Of a stretch of 8,804 nt of DNA, positions 1 through 6,293 are shown in pieces (within the stretch, counting starts at the first letter, position 1; each line of letters opens with the position of its first letter). The position numbers were made by a program, and so were the translations under genes. Source of the stretch: Bacteroidales bacterium (GTDB lineage Bacteria > Bacteroidota > Bacteroidia > Bacteroidales > GCA-2711565); assembly GCA_029938505.1 (NCBI GenBank), contig JAOZUV010000062.1, positions 1 to 8,804 on the forward strand, given 5' to 3'. Under the pieces are notes generated by a model that was given only the letters and a program-made list of their open reading frames with translations, did not search any database and had not been told where the DNA came from.

Positions 1-1401
1 ATCGGAACGTTTAGCAATTTCCCTTTCATTAATAGGAATATATTCGGTAAATAATCCGCTATAGGAACGTAAAAGTAATTTTATAAAAGCATCATAGATG
101 GGAGTTTCCACCTGAAAACGATAGAGATTTTCACGATTCAAACGGACAAAGATTTTTGAAGGATTTTTTATCCCTTCATTTTGTTGTAAATAACCTTCCT
201 TCTCCAGAAACTTTAACGAATTGTAAACTTCCAAATGAGAAAGCTTAAACTTCTCACAAAATTCGATTAGTTCGAAATCAAAACTCTGGTATTTCCCACT
301 TCCAACCGCTAATTGCAAATGATTTGCCAGCACATTGTAAACATTTTTTATCTCCTTAATTTTAGGAAAACTTAAAACAAAGCGCTTCTTCAAATTTTGA
401 ATATCATTATTTTCGTACAAAATAAAGGCAAATGAGCTTTTCTCATCCCTGCCAGCTCTTCCAGCTTCTTGAAAATAGGATTCTATATTCTCAGGCAAAT
501 CCATATGCACAACAATACGAACATCAGCTTTGTCGATACCCATTCCGAAAGCATTCGTGGCAACAATGATTTGCACTTTAGAAGCCATCCAATCATCTTG
601 TACTTTTGATCGAACAGAAGCATCTAAACCAGCATGATAAAAATTTGATTTTATATTATTCTTATTCAAATAATCTGAAATATCTTTTGTTTTTCGGCGA
701 TTACGCACATAAATAATGGCTGAACCTTTTGAATTATTTAAAATATACAGCAGTTTTTTGAGCTTATCTTCCTCATGTAAAACAACATACGTTAAATTTT
801 TTCGCTCAAAACTTCGTTGTAAAAGATTTTTCGACCTAAATTTTAGTTTCTCCTGGATATCAGCAATTACTTTTCCAGTAGCTGTGGCTGTCAATGCTAT
901 GACCGGCACTTTAGGAATCAATGCTCTGATATCAGCAACTTTCAAATAAGAAGGTCGAAAATCATAGCCCCATTGAGAAATGCAATGAGCCTCATCAACA
1001 GCCAAAAGATTAACCTTCATTCGCTTCAAATTTTCCTTAAAAGTTTCACTAATCAAACGCTCTGGCGAAACATATAAGAACTTAGCATCACCAAAAACAC
1101 AAGCATTATAAGCGGCTTCAATTTCACTCATCTGCATGCCTGAATAAATTGCAACAGCCCTCACTCCTTTACGTTTGAGGTTTTGTACTTGATCTTTCAT
1201 CAAAGCTATTAAGGGTGTCACAACAATGCAAACCCCATCCATACTTAAAGCAGGCACTTGAAAACAAATAGACTTACCTCCTCCGGTAGGAAGAAGTGCG
1301 AGGGTATCTTTTCCATCCAAAACAGATTGAATAATTTCTTCCTGCATCGGACGAAAGGACGAATAACCCCAATATTTTATGAGTGTATTTCGAATCGGCA
1401 C
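1..1401 (-). CDS. recQ: RecQ-family ATP-dependent DNA helicase (3' end beyond the window)
   Basis: A 3'-to-5' superfamily 2 DNA helicase that would unwind DNA during recombination and replication-fork repair. The 467 visible codons hold the whole helicase core. Motif 0 (FRPMQEEII) is at residues 16-24, Walker A (LPTGGGKS) at 37-44, and motif Ia (TPLIALMKDQ) at 62-71. Walker B DEAH is at 136-139, followed by the RecQ aromatic loop through W144 and F148. TATAT is at 171-175, and motifs V-VI (from ATNAFGMGID to QEAGRAGRD) span 281-319. The start is a GTG at 1401, because an in-frame TAA lies three codons upstream and no ATG fits. There is no Shine-Dalgarno. The region after the core has no C...CxxC zinc cluster of the kind seen in E. 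coli RecQ, so this is probably a Bacteroidota RecQ paralogue with a different C-terminal half. The C-terminus lies beyond position 1. It sits 54 bases downstream of the response regulator on the same strand and may be cotranscribed. The family call is secure; identity as the housekeeping RecQ is less so. Confidence 0.95.
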   Translation of the reverse strand, partial: MPIRNTLIKYWGYSSFRPMQEEIIQSVLDGKDTLALLPTGGGKSICFQVPALSMDGVCIVVTPLIALMKDQVQNLKRKGVRAVAIYSGMQMSEIEAAYNACVFGDAKFLYVSPERLISETFKENLKRMKVNLLAVDEAHCISQWGYDFRPSYLKVADIRALIPKVPVIALTATATGKVIADIQEKLKFRSKNLLQRSFERKNLTYVVLHEEDKLKKLLYILNNSKGSAIIYVRNRRKTKDISDYLNKNNIKSNFYHAGLDASVRSKVQDDWMASKVQIIVATNAFGMGIDKADVRIVVHMDLPENIESYFQEAGRAGRDEKSSFAFILYENNDIQNLKKRFVLSFPKIKEIKNVYNVLANHLQLAVGSGKYQSFDFELIEFCEKFKLSHLEVYNSLKFLEKEGYLQQNEGIKNPSKIFVRLNRENLYRFQVETPIYDAFIKLLLRSYSGLFTEYIPINEREIAKRSD

Positions 1402-1455
1402 AACAATTTATATAACAGCTAAGTTATGAAATAATAAAATTTTAAGAAAACTTGA

Positions 1456-1929
1456 TTAAGCGTGGAATTTATTTAACTGATTATGAATCGCATTAAATAA
1501 TTTTAATATATTAAAAGGCTTTGACAAATAATCATCACAACCTACCTTTAAACATTTCTCACGATCACCAGCCATGGCATAGGCTGTTTGTGCAATAATT
1601 GGCATTTCGGGAAACTGTTGCTTAATTATTTCTGCTGCACGGTAACCATTCATTACGGGTAATTTAACATCCATCAAAACAAGATCAATTTTTTCTTTTT
1701 TTTGCAAAAAATCAATAGCTGATTGACCATCCTTAACCCAAAACAACACTGCCTTTGTACGTTTTAAAGCGGCATGAAGATATTGGTAACTAGAAGGCTC
1801 GTCTTCAACAATTAAAATTGAATAAGATGACAAATCTAGTATCTGAGATTCATCAAACTTACGAAATGATAAATTTGGATCACTCTTTTTGTTTTTAGAC
1901 AAAAAGCCTCTTTTTGAATCAGTTAGCAT
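1456..1929 (-). CDS. Stand-alone receiver-domain response regulator (CheY-like)
   Basis: A 157-residue protein made of a polar, basic N-terminal tail (about residues 1-35) and a single REC domain (about 36-157). No DNA-binding or enzymatic output domain follows. The phosphorylation site is complete: acidic pair E42/D43, phospho-acceptor D87 in LMDVKLPVMNG, switch T115 and conserved K137 in the SKPF motif. The sequence resembles the receiver modules of hybrid histidine kinases, so it probably passes phosphate on or acts by protein contact, in the cytoplasm. No partner kinase gene is in the window. The frame is open up to a TTG at 1953, but that codon overlaps a perfect TAnnTTTG promoter box at 1951-1958. 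A transcript from that promoter would begin downstream of the TTG, so the ATG at 1929 is preferred. Its function in relation to citrate lyase or RecQ is unknown. Confidence 0.88.
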   Translation of the reverse strand: MLTDSKRGFLSKNKKSDPNLSFRKFDESQILDLSSYSILIVEDEPSSYQYLHAALKRTKAVLFWVKDGQSAIDFLQKKEKIDLVLMDVKLPVMNGYRAAEIIKQQFPEMPIIAQTAYAMAGDREKCLKVGCDDYLSKPFNILKLFNAIHNQLNKFHA

Positions 1930-1950
1930 ATTTTTCTCAATAGTGCGGAG

Positions 1951-1958
1951 CAAATATA
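1951..1958 (-). promoter_or_regulatory. Bacteroidota-type promoter for the response regulator
   Basis: The minus strand reads TATATTTG, a perfect match to the phylum's -7 consensus TAnnTTTG. A TTG triplet lies 22 bases further upstream (1981-1983 on the plus strand), within the 17-23 base spacing reported for Bacteroidota promoters. Transcription would start near 1945, leaving a leader of about 15 bases before the ATG at 1929. The site separates this gene's expression from the citrate lyase genes upstream. Confidence 0.6.
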
Positions 1959-2032
1959 CACATATATCTACAAATCAGAGCAATTAAATTACTTCAAGTG
2001 TAAATAAAGCCAGAAGTATTGAAACTTCGAAT

Positions 2033-3595
2033 CTAGCTCTTTATTTTTCGCACAGAATCAATGATCGTTCCATCAACCCATTTAATAACTGCTACAATTT
2101 CATCTTCCAAATCTAGTTTCTGAGGCTTACCACAAATCTTTTCACCTTCTTCTTTTAATTCTTGAATGGTCTTAATTGGTAAATTTGAACCTTTCATTTT
2201 TTCTATCAAGTCTGTTCTTTTTGGATTGATAGCAATACCTCTTTCGGTTACAATAACATCGATTAAATCGCCAGGCCCACATAAGGTCGTCACTTCATCA
2301 ACAATTACAGGAATACGATCGCGAAACAATGGGATTGGTAAAATTGTGCATTTCGAAAATAAGCAATTTTGCCATCCACCAATACCGTGCAATAGTTGTC
2401 CATCCGAATGAGTAACCACATTTGCATTGAAATTAACATCAACTTCAGTAGCGCCTAAAATTACCACATCTATCATCGAAGCAAAATTTCCTTTGCCATG
2501 ATAATTATAACTAGTAAAAGGGCTAGTATTTATAGGTCCTGAATTTTCACGCATAGAGCGAACGCCTTCCAGATCAAAAGTTTGACCATCCAAAATATAA
2601 TCAACCAATCCATCCTCTAGCATTTGAACGGGATATTTATTACTTCCAGCACGGATAAAACGAGCCTTAATTTCACGTTCTTTTAGCATCTCAGCAAAAT
2701 AAATTCCAATAGAAAGTGCAGTACCCCCAGCACCGGCTTGATATGAGAAACCATCTTTTACAATACCTGCCTGATCACAAAAATTAGCAGTCATTTCGGC
2801 TATCATTAAACGATCGGGACTTTTCGTGATTTGGGTAGTTCCTGAAATAATTTTTTCAGGAATACCAACCTGATCAACAACCACCGTATAGTCCACATAA
2901 TTGCCATGAATTTGCCATGGGATACATGGGAATGGAACCAAATTATCAGTAACAACAATAACCTTATCTGCATATTGAGAATCTGCTAAAGCAAAACCTA
3001 AGAGGCCACATGCGGCATCACCATCCACACCATTGGCATTACCAAAAGCATCGGAAGTAGGAGCTGCAATCACAGCAATATCAATTTGAACTTCGCCATC
3101 TTGAACTGCCGTATAACGTCCACCATGCGAACGAAGAACACCTAAACCCTGCATTTTCCCTTCAGAACAAAAACGTCCCAAAGCACCATTCATGCTACCT
3201 TCGATTCGGTTAATTGTTCCATCTTCCAAATATTTTATCAAACCAGCCTGACAAGGAAAAGAAGCCGATGGGTACCAGCGCAAATTTCTCACACCCAATT
3301 CAGCAGCAATTTCAAATATTTGGTTTGAAATTAAATCCCCATTACGAAAATGATGATGGGTTGAAATGGTCATTCCATCTTTTAATCCTGCTTTAATCAA
3401 GGCTTCTTTCAGCGAAGCAACAGTTTTATTTCCATCGGCTGGATAGTTCGCACAACTAGCAATATTTGGTGCGTGTTTTTTTCCTGTAGGAATATGTTTT
3501 CCAACGCCTTTAAAAGGGATATGTTCCTCACCATTAACGATGGTTGGAACCATTCGTCCAACAGCATTCTTAACTAATTTATCGTATTTTTTCAT
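2033..3595 (-). CDS. citF: Citrate lyase alpha subunit (citrate:acyl-carrier CoA-transferase-type)
   Basis: A 520-residue CitF, close to the usual family length of about 510. In citrate lyase this subunit exchanges the acetyl group on the acyl carrier for citrate, giving citryl-ACP, which CitE then cleaves to oxaloacetate and acetyl-ACP. The protein matches CitF throughout. Landmarks are THHHFRNGD (79-87), the glycine-rich QAGAGGTALS (286-295), SDGQLLHGIGG (397-407) and VTERGIAINPKR (449-460), with a C-terminal VDGTIIDSVRKI as in other CitF proteins. It is a cytoplasmic enzyme with no signal peptide. The open frame reaches back to a TTG at 3619, but the ATG at 3595 gives the more natural N-terminus (MKKYDKLVKN) and leaves 29 bases after the citDE stop. 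Short spacing and shared strand indicate one operon with the fused citDE gene. A role in citramalate rather than citrate cleavage cannot be excluded from sequence alone. Confidence 0.93.
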   Translation of the reverse strand: MKKYDKLVKNAVGRMVPTIVNGEEHIPFKGVGKHIPTGKKHAPNIASCANYPADGNKTVASLKEALIKAGLKDGMTISTHHHFRNGDLISNQIFEIAAELGVRNLRWYPSASFPCQAGLIKYLEDGTINRIEGSMNGALGRFCSEGKMQGLGVLRSHGGRYTAVQDGEVQIDIAVIAAPTSDAFGNANGVDGDAACGLLGFALADSQYADKVIVVTDNLVPFPCIPWQIHGNYVDYTVVVDQVGIPEKIISGTTQITKSPDRLMIAEMTANFCDQAGIVKDGFSYQAGAGGTALSIGIYFAEMLKEREIKARFIRAGSNKYPVQMLEDGLVDYILDGQTFDLEGVRSMRENSGPINTSPFTSYNYHGKGNFASMIDVVILGATEVDVNFNANVVTHSDGQLLHGIGGWQNCLFSKCTILPIPLFRDRIPVIVDEVTTLCGPGDLIDVIVTERGIAINPKRTDLIEKMKGSNLPIKTIQELKEEGEKICGKPQKLDLEDEIVAVIKWVDGTIIDSVRKIKS

Positions 3596-3624
3596 GACTA
3601 AATTTTCAAAATAAAACAATAAGC

Positions 3625-4836
3625 CTATTCTTCTTCTAACCAGTTTTCGGAAAGTTTACCGAGACTCAATGCCAAATCAATGGTTGTTTGAGCACGTTTA
3701 ACAACTGGAGGGTCAATCATTTTTGATCCTAAAGAAACAACCCCTAAACCTTTGTTAGTAGCTTCAATAAAAGCACGAACAATTCGTTTAGCTTTTTCAA
3801 TTTCTGCAGCATCAGGTGCAAAATTTTCTTGAATAACCCTAACCTGGCGAGGGTGGATACAACCCATTCCATCGAAACCTAAAGCTTTTGATCGCAATAC
3901 ATTTTGTTTTAATGCTTCCATATCCGACACATCGGAGAATACAGAATCGATGGGTTGAATGCGAGCAGCACGAGCGGCATTAACCACCATGCTACGGGCA
4001 AAGAATGATTCCGTTCCTTCGTTTGTACGACGGGTACCTAAATCAGCTGTATAATCTTCCAATCCAATAGCCACAGATACAATATTTTCAGCTGCACTTG
4101 CAACTTCATAAGCGTTTATTACACCCAATGCACTCTCAATAATCGGCATCAACCATATTGGATACTCAAGTCCCTTTTCTTTTTTAATAGCATCAATCCG
4201 CTCATTAACTTGATGAATTTGGTCAGCACTTTCCACTTTAGGAATCAAAATCAAGTTCACATGATGAGGAACTAAATAATCTAGATCATCCAGACCTTTT
4301 GGAACCTGATTGATTCGAACCATACGCTCAGCACCATAAAAATTAATTTGGCGCAAAGCATTGCGAACCAAGAAACGTGCATCATGTTTTTTATCATGAG
4401 CCACAGCATCTTCCAAGTCTAATATCACTCCATTTGGCTTATGAATGCCTGCATTTATCATCAAGCTAGGTGAGTTACCAGGCAGATAAAGTCGTGAAAA
4501 ACGATGACGATCTTTAGCCGTCTCCATTATATTTTCTTCTAAAAATTCGGGCAAGAACTCTTTATCAGTTTCGATTATTTTTTTTATGGCCGCTTCCAGT
4601 CGGGCAGTTATTACCAATGGTAAAGCACCAAAATCTTCAATAACAACTTTAGCACTCTCAATTTCGAAATACTGAAGTACATCAGTACACAATTTTAAAA
4701 TGCTATTGCCAAACATGGCTTTTACTTTACTTTCGACTCGGATTTCATGGCCTCCATTGTCTGTAATCTCAACACTTACCATACAATCAGAACGAATTCC
4801 TTTTCCTTTATTTCCTGAGGTTGCTAGTTTTTTCAA
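3625..4836 (-). CDS. citDE: Fused citrate lyase acyl carrier (CitD) and beta subunit (CitE)
   Basis: One 403-residue reading frame joins two subunits that are normally separate. Residues 1 to about 87 match the citrate lyase acyl carrier protein CitD (SDCMVSV at 16-22, KAMFGNSI at 39-46, then DFGALPLVITARLEAA at 68-83). Residues from about 110 to the end match CitE, the citryl-ACP lyase of the HpcH/HpaI-CitE fold. CitE landmarks are RLYLPGNSPS, DLED (140-143), VRIN with R174, the predicted metal ligands E234 in IIESALG and D261 in GLEDY, and GMGCIHPRQV. The two parts are joined by a charged linker of about 20 residues with no stop. The position aligned with the CoA-like prosthetic-group serine of Klebsiella CitD (Ser14 of ESSD) is Arg15, followed by Ser16-Asp17. 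No ATG lies before the CitD domain. The TTG at 4836 is preferred because GGAGG lies 5 bases upstream and the N-terminus then has CitD length. The frame stays open to another TTG at 4908. It is the first gene of the operon with citF. Confidence 0.9.
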   Translation of the reverse strand: MKKLATSGNKGKGIRSDCMVSVEITDNGGHEIRVESKVKAMFGNSILKLCTDVLQYFEIESAKVVIEDFGALPLVITARLEAAIKKIIETDKEFLPEFLEENIMETAKDRHRFSRLYLPGNSPSLMINAGIHKPNGVILDLEDAVAHDKKHDARFLVRNALRQINFYGAERMVRINQVPKGLDDLDYLVPHHVNLILIPKVESADQIHQVNERIDAIKKEKGLEYPIWLMPIIESALGVINAYEVASAAENIVSVAIGLEDYTADLGTRRTNEGTESFFARSMVVNAARAARIQPIDSVFSDVSDMEALKQNVLRSKALGFDGMGCIHPRQVRVIQENFAPDAAEIEKAKRIVRAFIEATNKGLGVVSLGSKMIDPPVVKRAQTTIDLALSLGKLSENWLEEE

Positions 4837-4841
4837 TTCTC

Positions 4842-4846
4842 CCTCC
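4842..4846 (-). promoter_or_regulatory. Shine-Dalgarno site deciding the citDE start
   Basis: The minus strand reads GGAGG, followed by GAGAA and then TTG at 4836, a five-base spacer. No other gene in the window shows such a site, which fits the weak use of Shine-Dalgarno pairing in Bacteroidota. Together with the expected CitD N-terminal length, it favours the TTG at 4836 over the TTG at 4908. Confidence 0.5.
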
Positions 4847-4932
4847 GTTTTTATTTTATTTACAAGCTGATTTTTTTCAAAATTACTCGAAAAGAAATTC
4901 TCTCCCAACTGATTTCACAATTTGTAAATGTT

Positions 4933-4940
4933 CAAAATAA
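4933..4940 (-). promoter_or_regulatory. Possible -7 promoter element for the citDE-citF operon
   Basis: The minus strand reads TTATTTTG, which matches five of the six fixed positions of TAnnTTTG. No convincing -33 TTG was found. If used, transcription would start near 4928 and give a leader of about 90 bases before the TTG at 4836. It overlaps a 13-base palindrome at 4938-4950, which could be an operator. Confidence 0.3.
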
Positions 4941-4950
4941 GGAATCCTTA
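4938..4950. repeat. Short palindrome TAAGGA-A-TCCTTA in the divergent intergenic region
   Basis: Six-base perfect arms flank a single central A. It overlaps the upstream edge of the candidate citDE -7 box, in the stretch between the divergent citDE and lipid kinase genes. That is a plausible place for a repressor or activator site, but a 13-base palindrome in AT-rich DNA can arise by chance and no regulator gene is nearby. Confidence 0.3.
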
Positions 4951-4974
4951 AACCCATTTTCCCTTGGTTTTTAA

Positions 4975-4982
4975 TACATTTG
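4975..4982 (+). promoter_or_regulatory. Bacteroidota-type -7 promoter element for the lipid kinase operon
   Basis: TACATTTG matches TAnnTTTG perfectly. Transcription would begin near 4987 and leave a leader of about 40 bases before the ATG at 5028. No TTG lies at the expected -33 distance. The leader holds an AT-only palindrome around G5014 (AATATTT-G-AAATATT, 5007-5021) that ends six bases before the start codon and could be a weak hairpin. Confidence 0.5.
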
Positions 4983-5027
4983 TAATGCTTAGATTTCAAC
5001 TGAACAAATATTTGAAATATTCACCCT

Positions 5028-5915
5028 ATGCCTAAGAAGAAAATTGCATTTATTATCAATCCGATTTCAGGAAAAGGAAAACACAAGAACATCCTTGAAC
5101 TGATTGATCGTTATCTTGATGCTAAGAAATTCGATTTTCAGATATTAAAATCTGAATATGCCGGGCATATGGGTAGTTTGGCTATAGAATCTATTGCAAA
5201 AGGTTTTGAGATTATTATTGTGATTGGTGGTGATGGATCTATCAATGAAGTTTTTCCAAATCTGCTTCGTTCAGACATCATTTTTGGAATAATTCCAACT
5301 GGAAGTGGTAATGGTCTCGCACGCTTTTTAGACATTCCTTTGAAACCTAAAAAAGCAATTCAACTCATCAATCAATTGCCTGTCCAAAAAATCGACACCG
5401 CTGAAATAAATGGGCATCCTTTTATTAGTGTGGCAGGAGTTGGTTTTGATGCTCATGTTGCAGACATATTTAGTGGAAATAAAAAAAGAGGCTTTCGGTC
5501 ATATATGAAAATTATTTTCAAGACCTATTTTTCTTATAAAGAAAAAAAATACGTCATCAACTCGAATGGAGATGAAATCAAGGAGGTTCAGGCTATGATG
5601 ATTTGTTTTGCAAACTCAAATCAATTTGGAAATAATGTTATAATCTCTCCTAAAGCAAAAATGAATGATGGCTTGATAGATATTTGTGTTGTTAACAAAC
5701 TTCCATTTTGGAAAATTCCATTCAGTATGTTTTTAGTATTTACATCTCGGGTTGAAAAATCAAATTATTATAGACGATACCAAGCCAAAAGTTTTCGATT
5801 GAAATCAGATAAAAAACAAGTGGTAAATATCGATGGTGAACCCATTCGAATGGATGCAGAAATTGAATTAAATATTATTCCTTCATCCATCAATATCATT
5901 TCTACAAAATCATAA
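5028..5915 (+). CDS. Diacylglycerol/lipid kinase of the DagK-YegS family
   Basis: A 295-residue soluble lipid kinase with the usual two-domain DAGK_cat layout. It would phosphorylate diacylglycerol or a related lipid with ATP, at the inner face of the membrane, probably recycling diacylglycerol into phospholipid synthesis. Motifs are NPISGKG at 11-17, the nucleotide-binding GGDGSINEV at 67-75, PTGSGNGLAR at 90-99, and NIDGEP at 267-272, with the conserved D269 and E271 in the C-terminal beta domain. Its length is normal for the family. The ATG at 5028 gives a start directly before the first beta strand and follows a perfect -7 promoter element by about 45 bases. It is the first gene of a likely operon; the SUI1 gene begins three bases after its stop. 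The lipid substrate (diacylglycerol, sphingosine-like or other) cannot be read from the sequence. Confidence 0.92.
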   Translation: MPKKKIAFIINPISGKGKHKNILELIDRYLDAKKFDFQILKSEYAGHMGSLAIESIAKGFEIIIVIGGDGSINEVFPNLLRSDIIFGIIPTGSGNGLARFLDIPLKPKKAIQLINQLPVQKIDTAEINGHPFISVAGVGFDAHVADIFSGNKKRGFRSYMKIIFKTYFSYKEKKYVINSNGDEIKEVQAMMICFANSNQFGNNVIISPKAKMNDGLIDICVVNKLPFWKIPFSMFLVFTSRVEKSNYYRRYQAKSFRLKSDKKQVVNIDGEPIRMDAEIELNIIPSSINIISTKS

Positions 5916-5918
5916 AAC

Positions 5919-6263
5919 ATGAGCAAAAAGAAAAAAAATCCCAGAAATATCGTTTATTCCACCAACCCAGATTATAGGGCTCAATATGAAGTTGAGGAAA
6001 AAGTAAAAACCTTAGCTCCCCAACAACAATTATTAAAAGTTCACTTGGAGAAAAAACATAGAGGTGGAAAAACAGTCAATATTATCCGAGATTTTGTGGG
6101 TAGCGAAGAAGATTTAAAAGAACTTGGAAAAATGCTTAAATCAAAATGCGGAACTGGTGGTTCAGTAAAAGATGGAGAAATCATTATTCAAGGAGATTTC
6201 AGAGATAAAATTATGGGAATATTAGAAAAAGAAGGCTATAAAACAAAGAGAGTCGGCGGTTAA
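5919..6263 (+). CDS. yciH: SUI1/YciH-type translation initiation factor homologue (eIF1-like)
   Basis: A small 114-residue protein with a basic, probably disordered N-terminus (KKKK at 3-6) and a SUI1 domain over about residues 38-109. Typical SUI1 features are [12 protein letters not shown] (45-56), [16 protein letters not shown] (69-84), GEIIIQGD (86-93) and a closing helix ending in [10 protein letters not shown]. The eukaryotic relative eIF1 controls start-codon choice. The bacterial YciH proteins are thought to act on initiation at the ribosome, but their role is less settled. The length is typical of bacterial members. The ATG lies three bases after the lipid kinase stop, so the two genes are almost certainly cotranscribed and perhaps translationally coupled. 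No functional link to lipid phosphorylation is evident. Confidence 0.93.
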   Translation: MSKKKKNPRNIVYSTNPDYRAQYEVEEKVKTLAPQQQLLKVHLEKKHRGGKTVNIIRDFVGSEEDLKELGKMLKSKCGTGGSVKDGEIIIQGDFRDKIMGILEKEGYKTKRVGG

Positions 6264-6293
6264 GAATATATTATTAATCATACAATCAATATC

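Noticed and set aside
716..949. Plus-strand open frame of 77 codons
   Set aside because: It lies antisense to the conserved RecQ helicase core and has no family features; it is a shadow frame.
1981..2032. Possible terminator after citF: GAAGT and ACTTC arms on the minus strand
   Set aside because: Only five pairs with no T tract; too weak to call.
1456..2032. Response regulator as a dedicated regulator of citrate lyase
   Set aside because: It has no output domain, its own promoter, lies downstream of the operon and has no partner kinase nearby; adjacency alone is not enough.
2166..2411. Plus-strand open frame of 81 codons
   Set aside because: It is antisense to the conserved C-terminal part of citF, with no promoter box or recognisable domain.
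3214..3396. Plus-strand open frame of 60 codons
   Set aside because: It is antisense to citF and without independent support.
5138..5335. Minus-strand open frame of 65 codons
   Set aside because: It is antisense to the GGDG and GSGNGLAR motif region of the lipid kinase; the kinase explains the sequence.
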